Below, piece by piece: positions 1-8,682 of a stretch of DNA of 8,682 nt. How positions within the stretch are numbered: the stretch's first letter is position 1; each line of letters begins with the position of its first letter. Location: NCBI GenBank assembly GCA_002690875.1, contig NZGH01000027.1, positions 1-8,682 on the forward strand, in the 5' to 3' direction. A program made the translations under genes and the position numbers. The notes beneath the pieces are model-generated. The model ran no database searches. It saw nothing but the letters and a program-made list of their open reading frames with translations, and was not told where the DNA came from. Source of the stretch: Rickettsiales bacterium (GTDB taxonomy: Bacteria > Pseudomonadota > Alphaproteobacteria > TMED127).

Positions 1-66
1 AAAAATAATGACAAAAATTTTGAAAAACTAGCTTCTGGTTATTGGAAGATTGAAAAAAGAAAATAG
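1..66 (+). CDS. C-terminal end of an unidentified protein (5' partial)
   Basis: Reading from base 1, this frame is open for 21 codons and ends at the TAG at 64-66. The other two forward frames close almost at once. The visible tail is polar and lysine-rich, with the short run LASGYWKIEKRK just before the stop. That is too little to assign a family. The stop lies only 7 bases before the moaB ATG on the same strand, so the gene is probably co-transcribed with moaB. The reality of the frame is inferred from the tight spacing and lack of other open frames; the product is unknown. Confidence 0.6.
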   Translation, partial: KNNDKNFEKLASGYWKIEKRK

Positions 67-73
67 GTTTTAG

Positions 74-613
74 ATGGAAAGAAATTTTATACCTGTAACA
101 ATTTCTTTGCTTACTATCTCAGATACGAGAAGCAAAGAAGATGACAAATCTGGGAATTTATTAGAGAACAAAGTTTTAGAAAGTGGACATATCTTATTTG
201 ATAGAAAAATAGTTAGGGATGATATATCTGAAATTAAAAAAACTTCAAAAGACTGGATAGAAAATCCGGATGTTGAAATAATCATTTCTACCGGTGGAAC
301 TGGCCTTACAGGAAGGGATGTTTCTCCAGAAGCCTTTAGACAAATTTTCGATAAAGAAATTGAGGGTTTTGGAGAGCTTTTTCGATACTTGTCGTTTAAA
401 AAGATAGGGACATCAACCATTCAATCCAGAGCGATAGCGGGTGTATCTAATGGTACATACATTTTTGTTCTTCCAGGGAGTCCTTCTGCATGTAAAGACG
501 CATGGGATGATATTTTGTCACATCAATTTGATTATAGGCACACGCCCTGTAACTTTGTAGAAATAATGCCACGTTTGCTTGAGAATAACAGAGGAAGGTC
601 AGGAAAAAAATAA
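74..613 (+). CDS. moaB: MoaB/MogA-family molybdenum cofactor biosynthesis protein B
   Basis: This 179-residue protein belongs to the MoCF-binding (MoaB/MogA) family, soluble cytoplasmic proteins that adenylylate molybdopterin late in molybdenum cofactor synthesis. The family signature is clear: SDTR at residues 16-19 followed by D24 and SG at 26-27, the glycine-rich nucleotide/pterin loop STGGTGLTGRD at 72-82 followed by SPEAF, and LPGSP at 133-137. The C-terminal part (DYRHTPCNFVEIMPRL) is typical of proteobacterial MoaB, and the length is normal. The ATG at 74 gives the usual N-terminus just before the first beta strand, and a weak TAGG lies 6 bases upstream. It sits tightly between the preceding gene and rnhB, suggesting one operon. 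MoaB and MogA can be hard to separate. The short single-domain form and the C-terminal motif favour MoaB. Confidence 0.93.
   Translation: MERNFIPVTISLLTISDTRSKEDDKSGNLLENKVLESGHILFDRKIVRDDISEIKKTSKDWIENPDVEIIISTGGTGLTGRDVSPEAFRQIFDKEIEGFGELFRYLSFKKIGTSTIQSRAIAGVSNGTYIFVLPGSPSACKDAWDDILSHQFDYRHTPCNFVEIMPRLLENNRGRSGKK
601..604 (+). promoter_or_regulatory. Ribosome binding site deciding the TTG start of rnhB
   Basis: AGGA lies 9 bases upstream of the TTG at 614, inside the last codons of moaB, and a purine-rich GAGGAAGG lies just before it. This is the clearest Shine-Dalgarno-like signal in the window. It supports starting rnhB at TTG, because the next in-frame ATG falls after the catalytic DE pair. 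Confidence 0.6.
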
Positions 614-1231
614 TTGGTCGACTTTAACTTTGATAAAAATTTTAAAGATCCAATTGTTGGTGTTGATGAAGTAGGAAGAGGCTCTTGGGCTGGCCCTGTA
701 ATGGCAGGTGCTTGCCTACTTAACTATAAAAAATCATTGCCTAAAAATTTAAATGACTCAAAAAAACTAACACCTAAAATTAGGTATGAAATCTTTGAAA
801 AACTTAAGGACAATGCGTATTATGGAATTGGAGTGTCTTCTAACAATGAAATTGATAATTATGGGCTTCAAAGAGCTACCTTTAGAGCAATGGAAAGAGC
901 CTTTGTAAACTTAAGAAAAAAATTTTGTAAATTGAAAATAGCAACAATACTTATTGATGGAAATCAAAACCCTGGGTTTCAAGATAAATTTGGCGTCGAC
1001 ACTAAACTAATAGTAAAGGGTGATACTATTTCACCCAGTATTGCTGCTGCTTCAATTTTTGCAAAGTGTACGAGAGACTTACACATGTTAGAAATGGATA
1101 CAATTTATAAGGGATATGGTTTTAGAACAAATATGGGATATGGAACAAGGCTTCATAAAAATAAACTTTTAGTGTCTGGTTCGACACAGCTTCATAGAAT
1201 GACTTTTTCACCGATGAAGAATATGAAGTAA
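614..1231 (+). CDS. rnhB: Ribonuclease HII
   Basis: This 205-residue type-2 RNase H cleaves the RNA strand of RNA-DNA hybrids and nicks at ribonucleotides left in DNA. The N-terminal active-site motif is GVDEVGRG (residues 16-23) with catalytic D18 and E19. The third acidic residue is D115 in LIDG, and the fourth is D155 in KCTRD, after the KGD..SPSIAAASI helix. The usual RNase HII tail is present: GY.F..N.GYGT..H around 166-181 and HRMTF near 194-198. The TTG start abuts the moaB TAA with no gap, so translation is probably coupled to moaB, helped by the AGGA at 601-604. Length is normal for bacterial RNase HII. Adjacency to ccrM downstream is a conserved alphaproteobacterial arrangement. All catalytic residues are intact. 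Confidence 0.95.
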   Translation: MVDFNFDKNFKDPIVGVDEVGRGSWAGPVMAGACLLNYKKSLPKNLNDSKKLTPKIRYEIFEKLKDNAYYGIGVSSNNEIDNYGLQRATFRAMERAFVNLRKKFCKLKIATILIDGNQNPGFQDKFGVDTKLIVKGDTISPSIAAASIFAKCTRDLHMLEMDTIYKGYGFRTNMGYGTRLHKNKLLVSGSTQLHRMTFSPMKNMK

Positions 1232-1312
1232 AACTTTAATATCAATATGTATTATATTTTTAAGAAATATAAACAACATGTAGATCAGGATAAGAAACTT
1301 TTGTTTAACTGA

Positions 1313-1341
1313 TTGACTTTAAATAGTTTTTTTTATTTATA
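1313..1341 (+). promoter_or_regulatory. Predicted sigma-70-type promoter of ccrM
   Basis: TTGACT (1313-1318) is followed after 17 bases by TTTATA (1336-1341). An overlapping TATAAA (1338-1343) would give 19-base spacing. It lies 36 bases upstream of the ccrM ATG, in the 146-base gap after rnhB. No GANTC site lies in this gap, so the methylation-sensed ccrM promoter described in Caulobacter has no counterpart visible here. This is a sequence match only. Confidence 0.5.
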
Positions 1342-1377
1342 AACAGGATGTTAACAATTAATACATAGTCTATCATA

Positions 1378-2460
1378 ATGGAAATTAACAGAATAATACA
1401 AGGTAACTGTATTAAAGCTCTAAAATCATTACCAAATGAAAGTGTTGACTTAATTTTTGCTGATCCACCTTATAATCTTCAATTAAAAAGAGAATTGATT
1501 AGACCTGACAATTCTAAAGTAAGTGCTGTTAATGATGATTGGGATAAATTTTCTTCATTTAAAGATTATGACATATTTACTGAAAATTGGCTAACTGAAT
1601 GCAGAAGAGTATTAAAAAAAAATGGTACTATTTGGGTTATTGGTAGTTATCACAATGTTTTCAGAGTGGGTTCAATACTTCAAAACTTAGGTTTTTGGAT
1701 ACTAAACGATATAATTTGGAACAAAACTAATCCAATGCCTAATTTTAAAGGAACAAGGTTTACTAATGCACATGAAACTTTAATTTGGGCTTCTAAATAT
1801 GAGTCTTCAAAGTATACCTTTAATTATCATGCAATGAAAAGTCTCAATGGAGACCTTCAGATGCGTTCTGATTGGCGTCTTCCTATATGTTCTGGAAAAG
1901 AAAGGCTAAAAATAGATGGAGATAAACTTCATTCAACTCAAAAGCCAGAGACATTACTTTCAAGAGTTATTATTTCAAGCAGTAATATAGGTGATTTGGT
2001 TCTAGATCCATTTTTGGGTTCTGGGACAACTGCTGCAATTGCAAAAAAATATAGCAGAAATTGGATTGGTATTGAAAAAGAAAAGAGTTATATAAACGAG
2101 GCTCAAAAACGAATCGATAATACTGAAAAGGTAAAAATTAATTTTTTAGAAACAATAAAATCAAAAAAAGAAGAACCCAAGGTTGCTTTTGGTTCTCTTA
2201 TTGAAAAAGGTTTGTTGAATCCAGGGGAAACTCTATTTGATGGTAGGCAAAGATGGTTTGCTAAAGTAAGAATTGATGGAAGTTTAATTTCAAACAATTC
2301 AAAAGGCTCTATTCATTCAGTTGGTGCAGAAGTACAAGGTCTTACTGCTTGTAATGGATGGACGTTTTGGCATACAAAGTTGAATGGTAATATTGTTCCA
2401 ATAGATATTCTAAGATCTATGGTTAGAAAAAACTTAAATAATAAAAACAATTGGGTATAA
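1378..2460 (+). CDS. ccrM: CcrM-type adenine-N6 DNA methyltransferase (GANTC)
   Basis: This 360-residue S-adenosylmethionine-dependent enzyme methylates adenine in GANTC. In alphaproteobacteria it is a solitary, usually cell-cycle-regulated methyltransferase without a partner nuclease. The order of motifs is that of the beta class: the catalytic DPPY (residues 29-32) comes first, then HSTQKP (185-190), then the AdoMet-binding loop PFLGSGTT (211-218). The C-terminal extension from about residue 265 carries [14 protein letters not shown] and [22 protein letters not shown], the CcrM DNA-recognition domain that other beta-class enzymes lack. Length fits Caulobacter CcrM (about 358). The ATG at 1378 is the first usable start, since the in-frame ATG at 1348 is followed by TAG at 1366. 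No clear Shine-Dalgarno is seen. No restriction gene lies nearby, which agrees with an orphan regulatory methylase. Confidence 0.95.
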   Translation: MEINRIIQGNCIKALKSLPNESVDLIFADPPYNLQLKRELIRPDNSKVSAVNDDWDKFSSFKDYDIFTENWLTECRRVLKKNGTIWVIGSYHNVFRVGSILQNLGFWILNDIIWNKTNPMPNFKGTRFTNAHETLIWASKYESSKYTFNYHAMKSLNGDLQMRSDWRLPICSGKERLKIDGDKLHSTQKPETLLSRVIISSSNIGDLVLDPFLGSGTTAAIAKKYSRNWIGIEKEKSYINEAQKRIDNTEKVKINFLETIKSKKEEPKVAFGSLIEKGLLNPGETLFDGRQRWFAKVRIDGSLISNNSKGSIHSVGAEVQGLTACNGWTFWHTKLNGNIVPIDILRSMVRKNLNNKNNWV

Positions 2461-2463
2461 TAA

Positions 2464-2485
2464 AGTGTTGCTAATATGTAACACT
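2464..2485 (+). terminator. Possible weak hairpin after ccrM
   Basis: AGTGTT (2464-2469) pairs with AACACT (2480-2485), with an extra G-U pair and an 8-base loop, three bases after the ccrM stop. A T-rich but interrupted stretch follows rather than a clean T-run. It could end or stabilise the ccrM transcript, but it is not a convincing intrinsic terminator. Confidence 0.3.
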
Positions 2486-2505
2486 GTTGTTAATTGACTT
2501 ATATT

Positions 2506-2541
2506 AAGACTTCAATTAATTAAAATATTATTGACAGTCTT
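2506..2541. repeat. Interrupted inverted repeat overlapping the -35 box upstream of the yjbE-like gene
   Basis: AAGACTTCAA (2506-2515) is the reverse complement of TTGACAGTCTT (2531-2541) except for one extra base. The AT-only spacer is 15 bases. The right arm contains the perfect TTGACA at 2531-2536, so a protein bound to this dyad would cover the promoter of the polysaccharide operon. The operator role is inferred from position. Confidence 0.4.
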
Positions 2542-2558
2542 TCAATTTAATATAAAAG
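2531..2558 (+). promoter_or_regulatory. Predicted promoter of the yjbE-yjbH-yjbF-like operon
   Basis: A perfect TTGACA (2531-2536) is followed after 16 bases by TAAAAG (2553-2558), which matches the -10 consensus at four positions. A better -10 (TATAAA at 2551-2556) sits at only 14 bases spacing. The position 45-70 bases before the first gene is suitable. The -10 assignment is uncertain, and an activator may be needed. Confidence 0.4.
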
Positions 2559-2586
2559 ATTAAAACATAAATAACTTAATATTACT

Positions 2587-2594
2587 CCCCGGGG
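2587..2594 (+). promoter_or_regulatory. CCCCGGGG palindrome at the ribosome-binding position of the yjbE-like gene
   Basis: This eight-base all-GC palindrome stands in an otherwise AT-only leader and ends 8 bases before the ATG at 2603. The GGGG half is at the right distance to act as a Shine-Dalgarno sequence. The palindrome could also be a protein-binding or translational control element. Its function is not known from sequence. Confidence 0.35.
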
Positions 2595-2602
2595 TTTACG
2601 AT

Positions 2603-4999
<2,397 letters not shown>

Positions 5000-5009
<10 letters not shown>

Positions 5010-5662
5010 AACAAATACTGAAGGCAATATTTGTATTATTTTTAATTAATTCATGTTCTTCCGATCCAAATAGGTACAAGTCAAGTGAGGTTTTAAAACA
5101 TTACTTTGATCAAAGCAAACCAAAGATAATTAAAGTTTTTAAAAGCGAAGAAATATCCAAGATTAAGTACCCTGTGATTGAAGTTAGAACAAATGGCGTT
5201 TTAATTCAGGGTTTAATGTTACCTATTTCTGAAAGGAATGGCTATTCACACTATATTTCTGGTTCAGGGCAGGCCCTAACTGTCAGAGGTTCAATAATAA
5301 CTAAAACAAACGGTATTAATGTAAATTTAATTTCCTTAGAACTAGAAGAGACCAGTCCATTATCAAAAAAAATACCAATCAATAATTGGCCCTTAGAAAA
5401 CATACATATTTACAGTTTTTTAGATGCTCAATCTAATATTAAAAAAATAAAAGTGAATTGCAGGTTCAATAATAAAGGTGCTGAGAAGATAAAAATATTA
5501 GAAAAAAATTTTGATGTTAATAAAGTTATACAAACTTGTAAAAATAAGAACTTATCATTTTCTAATCTTTTTTGGGCCGATGACAATGGTTTTATATGGA
5601 AGTCAAAACAATGGATTTCTAACGACAATATTTTTGCCGAAATTAAAGTTTTAAAAAAATAA
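5000..5662 (+). CDS. yjbF: YjbF/GfcB-like outer-membrane lipoprotein
   Basis: This 220-residue predicted lipoprotein has a signal sequence (residues 1-18) ending in LINS before C19. Serine follows the lipidated cysteine, which favours sorting to the outer membrane. The body resembles YjbF/GfcB lipoproteins of group 4 capsule and yjb operons. A central strand block (about 73-116) includes GSGQALTVRGSIITKTNGINVNL, read here as 81-103 by motif rather than alignment, and the end carries FWADDNGFIWKSKQWIS. Its length matches E. coli YjbF (about 212). The ATG overlaps the yjbH stop in ATGGAGATAA, so translation is probably coupled. In E. coli the order is yjbE-F-G-H; here yjbF follows yjbH and no yjbG is present. 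The family assignment combines motif resemblance with strong context. The biochemical role is unknown beyond polysaccharide secretion. Confidence 0.82.
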
Positions 5663-5666
5663 AATA

Positions 5667-6605
5667 TTAAAAACTTCTATAATTTTTTATAAGAATTATT
5701 AAACATCCAAAAAGTAATCCAAAGATCAATGATGAAACCATTAAAGTTTTAGCATTTGGCTTAGTAAAATGTTTACTAGCCAAAGGGCCACTAAATATCT
5801 CAGATACAAAAGGTAAATCACCTACTGCATTCATTTGAATAGTATTTTGCTCTGCAAGAGTTTGTATTAAAGATAGTCTTTCATCTGCCCTAGTTGAATT
5901 TAAAAGCTGCTTTTGAAGAAAGTCAATGTGTTTGGATGCCCTGTGGAATGAACGCTTTTTTAAAATATTATCTGATTCTAAATGAATTGTGTTTAAGATT
6001 AAAACCCCTAGTTCCTTATCTGTAGTATCTAAAGAAATCTCAGTAATACTAGAAATAGGGTCAGAATAAATAATAACATTTGATTTTAAAAAACTTAGCA
6101 CATTTGATTTGTTAGGCGTTTCTGGATAATTAACCGGTATTCCTATTAAATTATAAAAATAATTTGTTATTTTTTTCAAACTTGAAGTTTTTGGTTTGAT
6201 CCAACTCTTACTTTTATCATCCCAATTTGCTGCGAACAATTTTTTCATTAAGTTAGTATCAAGGGCAATCTTTTCAGCAATAACATTTGATTTAAGAAGT
6301 GAGGTATAAAGATTAAATTTATTCTCACCACCTGATTTTGGCACATTAAGTCCTATTATATCAGCTATTCCTGAAAATTGTGAAACATTAGAAACAGATG
6401 TATCCATTAAAGATGTGGGTATTACTTTCAACTTTATTTCATATGTATATGTAGCCTGTGATAAATAAATTAATGCAAGTAAAAATGATAATAATAAAGT
6501 CGATAAAATAATATATTTACCTTTCCAAAATTCATTAAAAAAGGAAGAAAAATTAAATTCATCAATAGATTTTTTATTAGAAATGCTCAATTTATCAGGT
6601 TCCAT
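5667..6605 (-). CDS. wzz: Wzz-type polysaccharide chain-length determinant / co-polymerase
   Basis: This 312-residue inner-membrane protein has the polysaccharide co-polymerase plan. A short cytoplasmic N-terminus leads to transmembrane helix 1 (31-48, YIILSTLLLSFLLALIYL), then a periplasmic domain of about 235 residues, then helix 2 (287-306) just after the KPNAKTL motif. The periplasmic part has the usual opening strands (TYEIKLKVIP) and a long helical second half (about 205-255). Such proteins set the length of O-antigen, capsule or exopolysaccharide chains. No Walker motifs follow helix 2, so it lacks the tyrosine-kinase domain of Wzc/Etk. It is transcribed opposite to its neighbours: its stop is 4 bases from the yjbF stop and its start is 109 bases from uppS. 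The leader shows no Shine-Dalgarno. Whether it serves capsule or O-antigen is not decidable here. Confidence 0.87.
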   Translation of the reverse strand: MEPDKLSISNKKSIDEFNFSSFFNEFWKGKYIILSTLLLSFLLALIYLSQATYTYEIKLKVIPTSLMDTSVSNVSQFSGIADIIGLNVPKSGGENKFNLYTSLLKSNVIAEKIALDTNLMKKLFAANWDDKSKSWIKPKTSSLKKITNYFYNLIGIPVNYPETPNKSNVLSFLKSNVIIYSDPISSITEISLDTTDKELGVLILNTIHLESDNILKKRSFHRASKHIDFLQKQLLNSTRADERLSLIQTLAEQNTIQMNAVGDLPFVSEIFSGPLASKHFTKPNAKTLMVSSLIFGLLFGCLIILIKNYRSF

Positions 6606-6628
6606 TAAAAGTATTTATTATTATTTAC

Positions 6629-6634
6629 ATTATA
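6629..6634 (-). promoter_or_regulatory. Predicted -10 box of the wzz-like gene
   Basis: On the minus strand there is a perfect TATAAT 23 bases before the wzz ATG. The region 17-18 bases further upstream (GTAGTA/GGTAGT) is a poor -35. The predicted transcript would have a leader of only about 17 bases. It lies in the 109-base divergent gap shared with uppS. Confidence 0.4.
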
Positions 6635-6673
6635 AAAATATTTAAGAAATATACTACCAGAATTTAAAAAAGT

Positions 6674-6702
6674 TTGATATACATAATCAGGAACATTATT
6701 CT
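6674..6702 (+). promoter_or_regulatory. Predicted promoter of uppS
   Basis: TTGATA (6674-6679) and TATTCT (6697-6702) are separated by 17 bases. The expected transcription start is only a few bases before the ATG at 6715, so the mRNA would have almost no leader. Its -35 lies about 40 bases from the wzz -10 in the same divergent gap, so one regulator could control both genes. Confidence 0.4.
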
Positions 6703-6714
6703 TAGAGTAGCAAA

Positions 6715-7449
6715 ATGAATTCTAAATTACCCAAAAATCTAGGCATTATAATGGACGGAAATCGTCGATGGGCGAAGTTAAATGGTTATCCTATTATAAA
6801 AGGTCATTATTTTGGAACATCAGCATTAAAGAAAATTATAAAAAAATGCTCTTCCTTGGGTATTAAAGAATTAACAGTTTTTGCTTTTTCAACAGAAAAC
6901 TGGAAACGAGTTCCTGAAGAAGTTGAACTATTGATAGGTCTAATAGAGAGGTTTATTCAATCAGAGATTGCAGAATTGAAGTCTAAAAATGTAAAGCTAA
7001 TTATTATAGGTGATAAAATTAAATTTGGAACAAGGCTTAACAAATTATTTAAAAAAGCTGAAGAACTCACAATTAATAATACTGGAATGAAATTAAATGT
7101 TGCTTTGAACTACGGTGGCAAGAAAGATATTCTTTTTGGCGTTAAAAATATTTTCAAAGACATTAAAACGGGAAAAATAAATGAAGACGATATAAACGAG
7201 ATATTATTTAAAGACTACTTACTTTCATCTGATGTGGGTGATATAGATTTGCTCATAAGAACAAGTGGAGAGCAAAGAATATCGAATTTTTTATTATGGC
7301 AAATAGCATATACAGAATTTTATTTCACTGATACACTATGGCCAGACTTCAACGAAAACGAGCTTGAAAAAGCTTTAATTAAATATGAGTATAGAGACAG
7401 AAGATTTGGTTCAACTTCAACTAAAAAATTTGAAAAAGTTGAAAATTAA
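6715..7449 (+). CDS. uppS: UppS-type cis-prenyltransferase (undecaprenyl diphosphate synthase)
   Basis: This 244-residue enzyme should condense isopentenyl diphosphate units onto farnesyl diphosphate to make the polyprenyl diphosphate carrier for peptidoglycan and surface polysaccharides. All family blocks are intact: IMDGNRRWA (12-20) with catalytic D14, G30-H31, FAFSTENW (56-63), LNYGG (131-135), and IRTSGEQRISNF (181-192). WQIAYTEFYF (195-204) supplies the metal-binding region with E201, and LWPDF and RDRRFG close the protein. Length is normal. The usual frr-uppS-cdsA-dxr neighbours are absent. The gene sits instead between wzz and an export gene, so it may be a paralogue devoted to polysaccharide synthesis, or a relocated single copy. 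Product chain length cannot be read from sequence. Confidence 0.94.
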   Translation: MNSKLPKNLGIIMDGNRRWAKLNGYPIIKGHYFGTSALKKIIKKCSSLGIKELTVFAFSTENWKRVPEEVELLIGLIERFIQSEIAELKSKNVKLIIIGDKIKFGTRLNKLFKKAEELTINNTGMKLNVALNYGGKKDILFGVKNIFKDIKTGKINEDDINEILFKDYLLSSDVGDIDLLIRTSGEQRISNFLLWQIAYTEFYFTDTLWPDFNENELEKALIKYEYRDRRFGSTSTKKFEKVEN

Positions 7450-7513
7450 ATGGAATTATATTTAATTTATCAAAACTTTACTTTTATTAAATCTAAATTT
7501 TAAAACATTTGAA

Positions 7514-8682
7514 ATGAATTTTATAAATCTTACATTAAGAAAAATATTACAATCAATTATATGTGTTTACTTAATAATAAATTCATTAACTGCTTTTTCT
7601 CAAAGTTCAAATAACTCAAATTCGCTAAATTTTTTAGAGAGTATTCTTAATAATGATGACAACGATGCACTTAATAGTAATTTAGATAGTTTTAATAATG
7701 AAGCTGATTTTGAAAATAATGGTGAAATAGATAGAGAACTATTGGCCTTAATTTATGAAGAAAATAAAAGAGAAAATTATCTTGAAAAAAGTTACAACGA
7801 TGCTTCTAGTCTAAATTTACAACTTCAAGGTTATGAATTTTTTGCTACACAAATGATATTTCCTAGAAGATTAAGTGTTAATAATGGTGGAGGTTCCCAA
7901 GATGATAAAGTTTTATCAACAGGTGATGAAATCATAATAGCCTTGCAGGGCCCTAAAAATATAACTTATAAAAAGAAAGTAAATAATGATGGTGGGGTTT
8001 TAATTGATTTTGTTGGTATGGTTCCTGTTAAAGGAAGAAAGTTTGGTGAAGTTAGAAAAGAAATAGAGAGTAGAATATCAGAGACTTTATTAGAGACAAA
8101 AGCATTTATTTCATTAGGTAAACTAAAACAAATAAATGTTATAATTTCTGGTGAAGTTTTTAAACCGGGTAAACACAACCTTAGTAGTTTCTCCTCTATT
8201 ATTACTGCATTAGTTAAAGCAGGCGGTATCAAAAAAAGTGGTTCGTTGAGACAAATAAAAATTTATAACAATCAAAAAATATATACTATTGATTTATATG
8301 ATCTTTTATTTGGAATAAACCCAACAATTATAAAGAATATTCAGCTTATGGAAGGAGCAATAATTTATGTTCCTAAAATTGGGAAAACTGCTGCAATTTC
8401 AGGAAATATAAAACAACCAGGGATATACGAAATACTTATTGGAAAAACTGATCTTAAAGAGATATTAAGAATTTCTGGCGATCAAGTAACCCCCGGTAAT
8501 TCTAAATACATTCTACAAAGCTTCAACTCATCTGGGAAAAGTTCTTTTGCAGGTGAAGTAAAGAAAAACTATGTAGTAAAAAATGGTGATATAATATTTC
8601 TTGATTTTGATTATGAAGATAAGAGTCAAAGTGTTCAATTAGTAGGAGAAGTAAAATACCCAGCATATTATTCATTAAAAAA
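7514..8682 (+). CDS. Polysaccharide export protein with PES and multiple SLBB domains (3' partial)
   Basis: The frame is open for 389 codons from the ATG at 7514 to the edge. The signal peptide ends near LTAFS-Q (cleavage after S29). Residues 30-130 form an Asn/Asp/Glu-rich, probably disordered region. A polysaccharide export sequence (PES) domain follows, starting LSTGDEIIIAL (134-144) with GMVPVKG and a helix to about 205. SLBB repeats come next: ISGEVFKPGKH (211-221) to the YVPK near 287, ISGNIKQPGIY (295-305) to about 365, and a third begun at LVGEVKYP. This is the Wza/GfcE-type export family, thought to form the outer-membrane and periplasmic conduit. Unlike Wza there is no lipobox cysteine, and there are more SLBB units, resembling the longer SLBB proteins. 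It lies 64 bases after uppS, probably co-transcribed. No clear Shine-Dalgarno precedes the ATG. Confidence 0.9.
   Translation, partial: MNFINLTLRKILQSIICVYLIINSLTAFSQSSNNSNSLNFLESILNNDDNDALNSNLDSFNNEADFENNGEIDRELLALIYEENKRENYLEKSYNDASSLNLQLQGYEFFATQMIFPRRLSVNNGGGSQDDKVLSTGDEIIIALQGPKNITYKKKVNNDGGVLIDFVGMVPVKGRKFGEVRKEIESRISETLLETKAFISLGKLKQINVIISGEVFKPGKHNLSSFSSIITALVKAGGIKKSGSLRQIKIYNNQKIYTIDLYDLLFGINPTIIKNIQLMEGAIIYVPKIGKTAAISGNIKQPGIYEILIGKTDLKEILRISGDQVTPGNSKYILQSFNSSGKSSFAGEVKKNYVVKNGDIIFLDFDYEDKSQSVQLVGEVKYPAYYSLK

Noticed and set aside
1..66. Assignment of the upstream tail to uracil-DNA glycosylase on the basis of remembered synteny
   Set aside because: Twenty-one residues contain no diagnostic motif, so the product is left unassigned.
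1304..1356. CtrA-like TTAA pairs in the ccrM promoter region
   Set aside because: TTAA motifs occur, but their spacings (10 and 3 bases) do not fit TTAA-N7-TTAA, and such words are common in AT-rich DNA.
5675..5695. Bidirectional terminator at the yjbF/wzz junction
   Set aside because: TTCTATAA and TTATAAGAA pair only with a bulge, the stem is almost all A-T, and it lies within the last wzz codons. It is too weak to call.
7450..7503. 17-codon reading frame between uppS and the export gene
   Set aside because: It starts at the ATG next to the uppS stop but has no ribosome site, no recognisable motif, and AT-rich chance composition.

Overview
The window is about 30% GC by eye and looks like a chromosomal piece of an AT-rich, probably marine, alphaproteobacterium. 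The strongest lineage evidence is the adjacent pair rnhB (RNase HII) and ccrM (GANTC adenine methyltransferase), which is typical of alphaproteobacteria. The YjbH and CcrM sequences also read like alphaproteobacterial versions. I cannot name a genus from sequence alone.

Region 1 (1-2460) is housekeeping. It holds the last codons of an unidentified gene, moaB (molybdenum cofactor), rnhB starting with TTG directly after the moaB stop, and ccrM behind its own promoter.

Region 2 (2461-5662) is a polysaccharide-secretion operon of the E. coli yjbEFGH/gfcABCD type, with a different gene order and content. It contains a small secreted Ala/Gly-rich protein with a poly-Thr tail (YjbE/GfcA-like), a full-length YjbH/GfcD outer-membrane protein, and a YjbF/GfcB-like lipoprotein. 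No YjbG/GfcC gene is present. The junction between the first two genes is the oddest part of the window. An (ACA)11 repeat encodes poly-Thr in one frame and lies open as poly-Gln in the yjbH frame. A strong intrinsic terminator follows, inside the stretch that encodes the YjbH signal peptide, and there is no conventional start codon between the two genes.

Region 3 (5663-8682) continues the envelope theme. A Wzz-type chain-length regulator lies on the minus strand, convergent with yjbF. Divergent from it are a UppS-type cis-prenyltransferase and a polysaccharide-export (PES + SLBB) protein that runs off the right edge. Together these could supply the lipid carrier (UppS), set chain length (Wzz-like), and export the polymer across the periplasm and outer membrane (PES/SLBB protein, YjbH, YjbF). 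No glycosyltransferase, flippase, polymerase or tyrosine kinase is visible, so the locus probably continues to the right.

There are no tRNA or rRNA genes, insertion sequences or CRISPR arrays. Noncoding space is limited to gaps of 146, 142, 109 and 64 bases, plus a 4-base convergent junction. None exceeds 300 bases.
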